Source: Actinomycetota bacterium (lineage in GTDB: Bacteria > Actinomycetota > Humimicrobiia > Humimicrobiales > Humimicrobiaceae). From it: 12,890 bases of DNA. Positions 7,117 to 12,890 of the stretch are shown one piece after another (within the stretch, counting starts at the first letter, position 1; each line of letters begins with the position of its first letter). Under the pieces are notes generated by a model. It was not told the DNA's origin, made no database searches, and was given only the letters and a program-made list of their open reading frames with translations. The position numbers and the translations under genes are program-made. Where the stretch lies: NCBI GenBank assembly GCA_023488645.1, contig JAMDDL010000189.1, positions 1 through 12,890 of the forward strand. Reading direction: 5' to 3'.

Positions 7117-8673
7117 ATGAAAGATATTCTTATAGGTATTGATTTGGGTTCAACAAATGTAAAGACAATGTTTTTTAACAAGGAAGGAAAAGTTTTGGCT
7201 TTTTCAGCCAAGGAGTATCCCGTATATTTTCCAAAACCCGGGTGGGTTGAATATGATCCTGCAGACTGGTGGGAAAGTACTAAAGTTACAATTCGGGAGT
7301 GCCTTAAAAAAACCGGTATTAATCCTGATTCGATAGCAGGTATAAGTGTAAGCGGTTTAGGTTGCTGTCCGGTTCCTTTGGATGAAGACGGAAATGTTTT
7401 GTATAATGCTTTACCATGGTCTGATCAGAGAGCTCAGGTAGAAGTTGATTTCCTAATAAAGAATTGCAAAGACCTTATAAATACCGCAAGCGGAAGTTAT
7501 CCTACAACTATGAATACAATGCCGCATCTAATCTGGATTAAAAATAATGAACCTGAGGTATATAAAAAGCTTTTTAAATATACTGAAGCTTCAGGATTTA
7601 TAGTTCAAAGGTTAACAGGGGAATTTATTCTTGAATATGCCTCAGCTTCTTTTGTTGAGTATGGCATTGATATCAAAAAATTAAAATACAGTGAAGAACT
7701 AATTAAAGCAATGAGTTTGGATTATGAAAAATTTCCAAAATTGATTGCAAATACTGAACAGGCAGGCATAGTAACAAATAAGACTGCTCAAGAAACAGGT
7801 CTTATAGAAGGCATACCGGTTTTTTGCGGAGGTAATGATATGCCTTCGGGGGCAATTGGCGGCGGTGCAATTAAAGCAGGCCAAGCTTTTTTATATACTG
7901 GTACCGGTGCAAATACTACAGTAATAACAGATGACCTTTTCAAGACTTCACCGTATTTGCTTAATTGTCTGTGTATAAACAATCCGAAGATAAAATTAAT
8001 TGACGGCGTACAGGGTTCCATAGGTTTTTCATTAAAATGGTTCAGGGATACTCTTGGAGGACTTGAAAAAAATGCATCATCAATGTTAAATTCGGTGCTT
8101 GACTCATTTGAAATCATGGATGCCGAAGCTTTAAGAACAGAAGCAGGTGCCGGAGGTGTGATTTATCTGCCATTTTTAATGGGGCATTTTTCACCTGTTT
8201 TAAACCCTTATGCAAAAGGTGTATTTTTTGGTTTGGGACCGACAACTACAAGAGCTCAATTAATTAAAGCTGTTATAGAAGGCTGTGTTTTTGATAGTTA
8301 TCAGAGCTTAAAAGTTATTCTTGATATGGGGATTAAGATTGATGAAATTATTTTTGTTGGTGGTCCTTCAAATAGTGAAACATGGTGCCAAGTCGTTTCT
8401 GATGTGACAAACAGGAAAGTAATTACGGTAAATGTGCCTGAGGCTGCTACCTTAGGCAATGCAGTACTTGCAGGAGTAGGTGTTGGTATTTATAAAAGCT
8501 TTGAAGAAGCAATTGATAAAATTATAAGAGTCAGGAAGATATATCATCCAAACGAAAATAACCACAAAATTTATACTGAACTATATCCATTATTTATTCA
8601 AATTTATGAGGAATCTCTTGAAAGCTTTGAAAAACTGGCAAAAGTTAAGGAAAAATTTGGAATTTTAAAATAG
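7117..8673 (+). CDS. FGGY-family carbohydrate kinase (xylulokinase-like)
   Basis: This enzyme is an ATP-dependent sugar or polyol kinase of the FGGY family, acting in the cytoplasm on the imported substrate. It has 518 aa, as usual. Seen: phosphate-binding loop IGIDLGSTNVKT (residues 6-17), substrate-side PGWVEYDPADWW (41-52) and PWSDQRA (100-106), the likely catalytic aspartate D241 in CGGNDMPSGAIG, the hinge motif around YTGTGANTTV (260-269), and C-terminal ATP-site motifs FVGGPSNSETWCQVVSDVTNRKV (from 413) and PEAATLGNAVLAGVGVG (441-457). The start ATG has AAAAGGAG at proper spacing. It lies 55 bp after the regulator and 80 bp before the URO-D-like gene. Resemblance is closest to xylulokinase and related ketose or polyol kinases, but the substrate is not fixed by these motifs. 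GGND replaces the more usual GGGD/GxGD around the catalytic residue. Confidence 0.93.
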   Translation: MKDILIGIDLGSTNVKTMFFNKEGKVLAFSAKEYPVYFPKPGWVEYDPADWWESTKVTIRECLKKTGINPDSIAGISVSGLGCCPVPLDEDGNVLYNALPWSDQRAQVEVDFLIKNCKDLINTASGSYPTTMNTMPHLIWIKNNEPEVYKKLFKYTEASGFIVQRLTGEFILEYASASFVEYGIDIKKLKYSEELIKAMSLDYEKFPKLIANTEQAGIVTNKTAQETGLIEGIPVFCGGNDMPSGAIGGGAIKAGQAFLYTGTGANTTVITDDLFKTSPYLLNCLCINNPKIKLIDGVQGSIGFSLKWFRDTLGGLEKNASSMLNSVLDSFEIMDAEALRTEAGAGGVIYLPFLMGHFSPVLNPYAKGVFFGLGPTTTRAQLIKAVIEGCVFDSYQSLKVILDMGIKIDEIIFVGGPSNSETWCQVVSDVTNRKVITVNVPEAATLGNAVLAGVGVGIYKSFEEAIDKIIRVRKIYHPNENNHKIYTELYPLFIQIYEESLESFEKLAKVKEKFGILK

Positions 8674-8753
8674 CATTTTTTATTGTTTAAAAAGACTTAA
8701 AAATTTTTAAAAGAGGAAATTATCACTTAACAGTCCTTGGAAAGGTAGATTTA

Positions 8754-9896
8754 ATGAATTCGCGGGAAAGAGTTATAAAGGCATATAATCATCAGGAACC
8801 TGACAGAGTACCAATTTGCATAGGCGGGGTTGCTCAAAAGTTTACAAAGAATGTTTATTATAAGGTAAAGGAAAAACTGGGCATTAGCGAGGAATATGAA
8901 AAAGAAAACATGCTTGATGAACTTGGAAATGTAATATATTACAATCCCAAGGTTCTTGATTATTTTCACATTGATTTCCGTGAAATTCAGATAAGAAGAC
9001 TTCCTCATAACAGGATTTTTGAAGATGGAAGCTGGGAATATGAATTGGGAATCAGGATGAAAGCAAGCCCTAACGGTGAAACTGTAAATTTTATTTCACA
9101 CCCTCTTAAAGATGCATTAATTGATGACATAAAAAAATATAAGTTTCCGGATCCAAAAGATAAAAGACGCTTTGAGGGATTAAGGCAGGAAGCAAAAGAT
9201 TTGTATGAAAATACAGATTTTGCAATAGGAGCATATAAAGCTACTCTTCTTGGACTTTGGGATTGTGCATGGGTATTAAGAAGCATGGATAAGCTGTTTG
9301 TGGATTTAATATTTGATAAACCTCTTGTTAATTGTCTTCTTGATAAGATTCTTGCATTTAATTATGAAGTTTATGAAGCATATCTTAAGGAAATTGGAGA
9401 ATATGTTAATGTTGTAGAATTCAATGATGATTTCGGAACTCAAAGCAATCTTATGATTTCTCCTGATCAATATAGAGAATTTATAAAGCCAAGACATAAG
9501 ATTTTAATTGACATGTTTAAAAAATATGCTAAAAATGCAAAGGTTCTGATTCATTCCTGCGGAAGCATTTACAGCATTATTCTTGATTTTATTGAAATAG
9601 GGATAAATATAATTAATCCTGTACAACCTCTTGCAGCCAATATGAATACCTATAAGTTAAAAAAAGAATTTGGAAATGACATTTGCTTTCAGGGGGGAAT
9701 AGATTTACAGGAAGCAATGCTGGGTTCTGTTAAAGATGTAGAAAATGAAGTGATTGAAAGAATCAGATCGCTTGCACCTGGAGGAGGTTATGTCCTGTCT
9801 ACAGCTAATAATATTGCAAGTGATGTTCCTCTGGAAAATGTTTTTGCTTTATATGATTTTGCATATAAATACGGGAAATATCCCATAAATATTTAA
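8754..9896 (+). CDS. Uroporphyrinogen-decarboxylase superfamily protein (MtaA/CmuA-like)
   Basis: This is a TIM-barrel protein of the URO-D superfamily, which includes haem-pathway decarboxylases and zinc- and corrinoid-linked methyltransferases (MtaA, MtbA, CmuA). It has 380 aa. Seen: N-terminal MNSRERVIKAYNHQEPDRVP typical of the superfamily, VEFNDDFGTQ (221-230), the methyltransferase-like metal motif H267-S-C269-G in VLIHSCG, FQGGID (312-317), and C-terminal LSTANNIASDVPLENV (348-363). In MtaA/MtbA the last segment carries a third Cys zinc ligand; here it has none. No haem gene is near, so a haem role is unlikely. Its place between a sugar kinase and a sugar ABC transporter suggests a step in catabolism of the imported compound. 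A GGAAAGG sequence stands ahead of the ATG at modest quality. The reaction is unknown. Confidence 0.88.
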   Translation: MNSRERVIKAYNHQEPDRVPICIGGVAQKFTKNVYYKVKEKLGISEEYEKENMLDELGNVIYYNPKVLDYFHIDFREIQIRRLPHNRIFEDGSWEYELGIRMKASPNGETVNFISHPLKDALIDDIKKYKFPDPKDKRRFEGLRQEAKDLYENTDFAIGAYKATLLGLWDCAWVLRSMDKLFVDLIFDKPLVNCLLDKILAFNYEVYEAYLKEIGEYVNVVEFNDDFGTQSNLMISPDQYREFIKPRHKILIDMFKKYAKNAKVLIHSCGSIYSIILDFIEIGINIINPVQPLAANMNTYKLKKEFGNDICFQGGIDLQEAMLGSVKDVENEVIERIRSLAPGGGYVLSTANNIASDVPLENVFALYDFAYKYGKYPINI

Positions 9897-10097
9897 AAAA
9901 TTAATAAAACATATAAATATAAAAAATTAACGAAATTTATATAAATTTTTATTTAAAAAGTGATTTTTAACATTTTATGGAAATTTTTATTTTAAATATA
10001 AAAGTTAATTTAAAACTATGGAAAATAAGTGCAATAAATTAATAAATTTAAAACAGTTAAAAAATATTTATATTTGCAATAAGAAGGGTTGGTAAAT
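9897..10097 (+). other. Very AT-rich intergenic gap between the URO-D-like gene and the permease
   Basis: About 200 bp of almost pure A/T, with no gene. A 16-bp palindrome AAATTTATATAAATTT (9933-9948) followed by TTATTT is the only symmetric element; at this composition it may be chance. No convincing -35/-10 pair and no copy of the TGTACA operator is seen, so the permease is probably read from the upstream promoter. Confidence 0.3.
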
Positions 10098-11078
10098 GTG
10101 AATCAGATTAGCGGCAGGTTCAGTTTGGCTAAAGGGAAAATATCCAGAGTTCAGGAACTGGGGGTAGGTCTTGCATTACTGGCATTATGTCTGATTTTAG
10201 GATTTTCGACTGAAAATTTTTTTAGAATTACTAATTTAATTTCTATTTTAAGATCTGCTTCCTATGTCGGCATAATGTCACTTGGAATGGTGTTTGTACT
10301 TTCGATGCGGGATGTGGATTTATCCATAGGCAGTATTTATAATCTTGCAGGTATGACTGTAGGTTTTTTGCTTACTATGAAAGTGGATGTATGGCTTGCA
10401 GTAATCATTGGAATTCTTGTTGGAGTTGTTTGCGGACTGTTTAACATAGGTTTTAGCATAGCATTTAAAATTCCTACTATAATTGTCACACTGGGTACTT
10501 TAAGTGTGTTTAAAGGTCTTGGACTTGTAATTTCTCAAGGCAGTCCATTTTACAGTTTTGAAAAGACAAGCTTCTTTTTTACAAAGATAGGCGGAACAAT
10601 TGGGAAATTTCCGGTTATAGCATTAATATTTCTGATTTTAACTGTAATCTTCTTTGTAATATACGGATTTACAGTTTTTGGTATAAGAGTTAGGGGAATA
10701 GGCTCCAACCCTCATGCAGCAGAATTCAGCGGTGTAAATATAATTAAATACAGAATCATAGTATTTATTTTAATGGGTGCACTGGCAGCATTTGCAGGTA
10801 CCCTTGAGCTTTCTTTTCTTCAAAGTTCCCATCTTGAAATGGGCGTAGGTAATGAACTAAGTGTAATCGCTGCTGTAATCATCGGGGGAACATCATTAGC
10901 GGGAGGTTCCGGTTCAATTCTTGGTGCACTGATTGGTGCATTGATAATTGCTGTGATAAGAAATGGCATAGTTCAGCTTGGTGTGTCTCCTTACTGGAGT
11001 TCAACTGTTACAGGGTTTGTTATATTAGCTGCAGTTGCTATAGATTATTTGTTTAAAAGATTAAGAAGCAGTCAATAG
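10098..11078 (+). CDS. Sugar ABC transporter permease (RbsC/BPD_transp_2 type)
   Basis: This is the membrane channel subunit of a carbohydrate uptake ABC transporter of the ribose/galactose class, acting with the binding protein and ATPase encoded just downstream. The GTG at 10098 is preferred as start because AAGAAGGG at 10081-10088 is 9 bases ahead; a TTG at 10089 abuts the ribosome site and is unlikely. This gives 326 aa, normal for the family. Seen: about 8-10 hydrophobic segments; the family stretch LGMVFVLSMRDVDLSIGS in the N-terminal third; the segment KIPTIIVTLGTLSVFKGLG; the cytoplasmic loop GIGSNPHAAEFSGVN, which should contact the ATPase; and the C-terminal ELSVIAAVIIGGTSLAGGSGS, a strong signature of RbsC-like permeases. 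The sugar transported is not readable. A single permease gene suggests a homodimer, as in Rbs (family knowledge). Confidence 0.95.
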   Translation: MNQISGRFSLAKGKISRVQELGVGLALLALCLILGFSTENFFRITNLISILRSASYVGIMSLGMVFVLSMRDVDLSIGSIYNLAGMTVGFLLTMKVDVWLAVIIGILVGVVCGLFNIGFSIAFKIPTIIVTLGTLSVFKGLGLVISQGSPFYSFEKTSFFFTKIGGTIGKFPVIALIFLILTVIFFVIYGFTVFGIRVRGIGSNPHAAEFSGVNIIKYRIIVFILMGALAAFAGTLELSFLQSSHLEMGVGNELSVIAAVIIGGTSLAGGSGSILGALIGALIIAVIRNGIVQLGVSPYWSSTVTGFVILAAVAIDYLFKRLRSSQ

Positions 11079-11081
11079 CTG

Positions 11082-11090
11082 AAAGGAGGT
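11082..11090 (+). promoter_or_regulatory. Strong Shine-Dalgarno without a standard start codon
   Basis: AAAGGAGGT lies just after the permease stop. No ATG, GTG or TTG follows at working distance. The first plausible initiation codon is ATT at 11099, nine bases on. It is either a rare-start micro-ORF, a ribosome standby site, or a relic. Confidence 0.45.
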
Positions 11091-11098
11091 TTTAAAAT

Positions 11099-11179
11099 AT
11101 TAAAAATATTAAATATCTGAAGAAATATAAAATACCAGAAAAATTGAGAAAAGGAGGTGGTTTTATAAATAAAAAATGA
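11099..11179 (+). CDS. Putative micro-ORF A (26 codons, ATT start)
   Basis: Not recognised. An open frame of 26 codons begins at ATT, nine bases after AAAGGAGG, and ends at TGA 11177-11179. The peptide is short and basic (KNIKYLKKYKIPEKLRKGG region, then GFINKK) with no membrane segment. Its stop overlaps the ATG of the next small frame in ATGA. The only support for translation is the ribosome site and the overlap; AT-rich DNA readily yields Lys/Ile-rich open frames. It may be a leader peptide or not coding at all. Confidence 0.2.
   Translation: MKNIKYLKKYKIPEKLRKGGGFINKK
11149..11157 (+). promoter_or_regulatory. Second strong Shine-Dalgarno, inside the permease to binding-protein gap
   Basis: AAAAGGAGG (11149-11157, followed by TGG) is 18 bases ahead of the ATG at 11176, too far for efficient initiation unless folding brings them together. 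A CCTCC at 11196-11200 can pair with GGAGG and mask it. Confidence 0.4.
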
Positions 11180-11205
11180 GATTTGTTTCCAAAATCCTCC
11201 GATGA
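11176..11205 (+). CDS. Putative micro-ORF B (9 codons)
   Basis: ATG at 11176 opens a nine-residue frame (MRFVSKILR) ending in TGA 11203-11205. Its ATG overlaps the stop of frame A and its stop overlaps the start of frame C, both as ATGA. It is too short to judge by composition and may only act as a coupling or leader element. Confidence 0.15.
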   Translation: MRFVSKILR

Positions 11206-11235
11206 GCATGAAGGCATTTATAGAAAACAAATCTC
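11178..11235 (+). promoter_or_regulatory. RNA hairpin in the permease to binding-protein gap
   Basis: GAGATTTGTTT (11178-11188) and AAACAAATCTC (11225-11235) are exact 11-base complements around a 36-base loop. The loop contains CCTCC (11196-11200), complementary to the Shine-Dalgarno at 11153-11157, so a pseudoknot or an alternative fold is possible. The function is inferred. Confidence 0.4.
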
Positions 11236-11288
11236 CAAAAGATTTTACTAAATTTATAAAAATCATTAAAGAGGGAAGATTATTATGA
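11202..11288 (+). CDS. Putative micro-ORF C (28 codons) overlapping the binding-protein start
   Basis: The frame starts ATG-AGC-ATG at 11202 and runs 28 codons (N-terminus MSMKAFIENKSPKDF, C-terminus IIKEGRLL). It ends in TGA 11286-11288, overlapping the binding-protein ATG as ATGA. The peptide is basic and soluble-looking, with no known family. If translated, it would couple ribosomes into the binding-protein gene. That gene also has its own GAGGGA site at 11271-11276, so coupling is not required. Confidence 0.22.
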   Translation: MSMKAFIENKSPKDFTKFIKIIKEGRLL

Positions 11289-12445
11289 AAAAAACAGTAT
11301 TATGGTTTTTAGTTGTAGTACTGGCAGTTTCTATGCTGTCATTTTTTACACTTTCCGGCTGCAAAAAAACTGCAGCAACCACTACTGCTGCCGCAGAAAC
11401 TACAGCAGCCGAGACCACAACAACAGCAGCCGCTGAAACTACTGCAGTTGAAACCACAAAGGCAAGTGTAACAACAGTTCCTTCAGATACTTTGTTTGCT
11501 GCCGTACTTCATATATCCAGTGCTTTTGCCAATACCATAAAAAGAGGTGCTGAAAATGCAGCAAAAGACTATGGAGCAACAAATATGCAGGTTCTGATAC
11601 CTTCAAAAATGGAAGCAACGGAACAGATTGCATTATTTGACTCAATGGTGGAAAAAGGCGCAAAGGGAATAATGACTGTTGCAGCAGCAGCAGGAGCATG
11701 GACTGTACCAATTAATAATGCAGTTGATAAAGGTGTAATTGTTAATACAGGAAATGTTGGTGCTCCTGACTCCAAGCAATCATTATTTTGTGGAATATCA
11801 GGATATACTGATGGATTAATTCTTGGCCAGGCGCTGCTTGATAATCCAAATACTCCCAAAAAAGGAAAAGTTGTGCTTGGGATACCTATTCCCGGACTTC
11901 CAGTGCTTGAAGGAAGAATAAAAGGAGTTTTGGAAGTATTAAAGAAGAATCCTGATTATACAATTATAGGACCTCTTGACTGCGGACAGTCTCCGGATGC
12001 AACTTATTCGTGGGTTGAAGGTGTTTATTCAGCAAATCCGGATATGGTAATGCTTTTAGGTTCCAGTTTCCTTGAGCCGGGTGCTGCAGATCAGTTTAAG
12101 AGAAAAAATCCAAGTGCTAAATTTTTTGTTGCAGGATATGACCTTGAACCAAATGAATTACAGGGTATTAAAGACGGCACACTTGATATTACAGTAGGAC
12201 AGGGACCTTATCTTCAGGGATACATTCCAATGGCAGCTATTTTTGAAAATCTGCTGAAGGGAAATCCGCTTGCTACAGGATGGGTTAATCCGGGTGAAGA
12301 AGTTGTTACAGCCGCAAATGTTGATGAATTTATAAAACGTGAAAATGATCCAAAAGTGGAATATGATTTTTACAAAAAAGTAATACAGGATCAATTTACA
12401 CCTATATGGGAAAAGACAGTGCCTTTCAGTGAATATGTTCCGTAA
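11285..12445 (+). CDS. Sugar ABC transporter substrate-binding lipoprotein
   Basis: This is the extracytoplasmic receptor that captures the substrate and hands it to the permease. It belongs to the Peripla_BP_4 (RbsB/LsrB-like) group. It has 386 aa. Seen: a lipoprotein signal peptide MKKTVLWFLVVVLAVSMLSF with lipobox LSGC and lipidated Cys26; a Thr/Ala/Glu-rich tether at about 29-68 built from repeats of AAETT; and a two-lobed binding domain beginning LFAAVLHISSAFANTIKRGA at about residue 70, with VEKGAKGIMTVAAAAGAWTVPINNAVDKGVIVN and later FVAGYDLEPNELQGIKDGTLDITVGQ and GYIPMAAIFENLLKG, all family-like segments. The ATG at 11285 has GAGGGA (11271-11276). The gene stands between the permease and the ATPase, followed by a stable hairpin that could raise its mRNA level. 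The ligand is not deducible; a five-carbon sugar, a polyol or an autoinducer-like molecule would all fit the family. Confidence 0.94.
   Translation: MKKTVLWFLVVVLAVSMLSFFTLSGCKKTAATTTAAAETTAAETTTTAAAETTAVETTKASVTTVPSDTLFAAVLHISSAFANTIKRGAENAAKDYGATNMQVLIPSKMEATEQIALFDSMVEKGAKGIMTVAAAAGAWTVPINNAVDKGVIVNTGNVGAPDSKQSLFCGISGYTDGLILGQALLDNPNTPKKGKVVLGIPIPGLPVLEGRIKGVLEVLKKNPDYTIIGPLDCGQSPDATYSWVEGVYSANPDMVMLLGSSFLEPGAADQFKRKNPSAKFFVAGYDLEPNELQGIKDGTLDITVGQGPYLQGYIPMAAIFENLLKGNPLATGWVNPGEEVVTAANVDEFIKRENDPKVEYDFYKKVIQDQFTPIWEKTVPFSEYVP
11377..11475 (+). repeat. Degenerate Thr/Ala/Glu codon repeats (tether)
   Basis: Imperfect repeats of about 15 bases, encoding variants of AAETT, occupy the linker after the lipidated cysteine. 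The unit occurs at least four times with synonymous variation (GCCGCAGAAACTACA, GCAGCCGAGACCACA, GCCGCTGAAACTACT, GCAGTTGAAACCACA). They form a flexible, probably unstructured spacer that holds the receptor away from the membrane. Confidence 0.7.
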
Positions 12446-12466
12446 GATGTAAAAGATAATAAGAAT

Positions 12467-12497
12467 AATGGGGCAGCTTGATATAGTCTGCCCCATT
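12467..12497 (+). promoter_or_regulatory. Stable hairpin between binding-protein and ATPase genes
   Basis: AATGGGGCAG (12467-12476) and CTGCCCCATT (12488-12497) are perfect 10-base complements around an 11-base loop, 21 bases after the binding-protein stop. No U-run follows, so it does not look like a normal intrinsic terminator, and the ATPase gene continues in the same direction. It resembles hairpins that protect the 3' end of binding-protein mRNA or partly attenuate downstream expression. A small palindrome ATTGTAAACAAT (12495-12506) overlaps its base. Confidence 0.65.
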
Positions 12498-12524
12498 GTA
12501 AACAATATGATTTAAAAGCCAAGT

Positions 12525-12890
12525 ATGGAAACAATGATTAAAATTGAAAATTTAAATAAGTCATTTGGTGCAACAGTTGCTCTTGATCATATAAGTTTTG
12601 AAATTGCAAAAGGCGAGATACATGCAATCGTTGGTGAAAATGGAGCAGGCAAATCTACTTTAATGAAGATTTTAGCTGGTGCAGTTAGAAAAGACAGCGG
12701 AAAAATATTTATAAAAGGAAAAGAAGTTAATATAAGAAATCCTCTGGATGCAGTAAAAGCCGGCATTAGCATTGTCTATCAGGAGCTGAATTTATATCCT
12801 CATCTTTCCGTTTTGCAAAATATATTTATGACTAAAGAAATTAAAAATATCTTTGGCTTTGTTAAAAATACGGAGATGGCTAAGGAAAGC
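12525..12890 (+). CDS. Sugar ABC transporter ATP-binding protein, RbsA/MglA-like (3' end cut by window)
   Basis: This is the ATPase that powers the sugar importer; RbsA-like proteins are usually about 500 aa with two nucleotide-binding domains, of which 122 residues are visible. Seen: METMIKIENLNKSFGATVALDHISF at the N-terminus, Walker A GENGAGKST (residues 37-45), and the Q-loop region IVYQELNLYPHLSVLQNIFM (83-102, Gln86). The frame is open to the window edge. The start is either ATG 12525 or ATG 12534 (MIKIENL); neither has a strong ribosome site, though GGAA lies 4-7 bases before the second. It follows the hairpin after the binding-protein gene and completes the transporter with the permease upstream. 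The order permease, binding protein, ATPase is less usual than binding protein, ATPase, permease. Confidence 0.92.
   Translation, partial: METMIKIENLNKSFGATVALDHISFEIAKGEIHAIVGENGAGKSTLMKILAGAVRKDSGKIFIKGKEVNIRNPLDAVKAGISIVYQELNLYPHLSVLQNIFMTKEIKNIFGFVKNTEMAKES

Noticed and set aside
9933..9948. 16-bp palindrome AAATTTATATAAATTT as an operator or terminator
   Set aside because: The surrounding 200 bp is almost pure A/T, where such palindromes arise easily; it shares no core with the TGTACA operators and has no GC stem.
11099..11250. TGA readthrough or reassigned TGA joining micro-ORF A to the following frame
   Set aside because: All long genes use TGG for Trp and normal Gly codons and contain no in-frame TGA, so there is no sign of a recoded stop; no selenocysteine-type element was recognised.
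11072..11266. 64-codon minus-strand frame rich in Phe and Ile
   Set aside because: It is the reverse of an AT-rich, Lys-rich gap; it has no ribosome site and no recognisable domain, and its Phe/Ile content mirrors A-runs on the other strand.
1..12890. CRISPR array, tRNA, insertion sequence or phage genes
   Set aside because: No regularly spaced repeats, cloverleaf sequence, transposase or integrase motifs, or terminal inverted repeats were seen on either strand.

Overview
This 12.9-kb window is AT-rich (about one third G+C by eye), with densely packed genes, strong AAGGAGG-type ribosome binding sites ahead of several genes, and a long SRP RNA that carries an Alu domain. These traits suit a low-GC anaerobic bacterium: a Clostridia-like Firmicute, or an uncultured lineage of the Atribacterota/Thermotogota/deep Actinomycetota kind. 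No gene here fixes the phylum. The genetic code is standard: every long gene reads through cleanly and ends in TAA or TAG.

Left part (1-3290): the 3' portion of a 5'-nucleotidase/metallophosphoesterase on the plus strand, cut off by the window start, converges on a PII signalling protein (minus strand). The PII protein lacks the classical uridylylated tyrosine. Next, also on the minus strand, is an MFS exporter of the fosmidomycin-resistance (Fsr) type with a good sigma-70-like promoter.

Centre (3285-5863): a housekeeping block with SRP RNA (ffs), dnaX (polymerase III tau/gamma subunit) and a YbaB/EbfC nucleoid protein. This is the common bacterial order ffs-dnaX-ybaB-recR, but recR does not follow here.

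Right part (6012-12890, continuing beyond the window): one probable carbohydrate-utilisation operon. A SorC-family regulator sits behind a consensus promoter (TTGACA, 18 bp, TATAAT) that overlaps a perfect 13-bp inverted repeat built on TGTACA. It is followed by an FGGY carbohydrate kinase, a uroporphyrinogen-decarboxylase-superfamily protein (MtaA/CmuA-like) with an altered metal site, an RbsC-type ABC permease, a lipoprotein sugar-binding protein with a Thr/Ala/Glu-rich linker, and the start of an RbsA-type ABC ATPase. The likely logic is uptake by the ABC system, phosphorylation by the FGGY kinase, and induction when a (phospho)sugar releases the SorC regulator. The URO-D-like protein is the unexplained part of this pathway.

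Two intergenic regions in the operon hold structure. The permease to binding-protein gap has two strong Shine-Dalgarno sequences, three micro-ORFs linked by ATGA overlaps, and a possible pseudoknot. The binding-protein to ATPase gap has a perfect 10-bp GC-containing hairpin with no U-tract.
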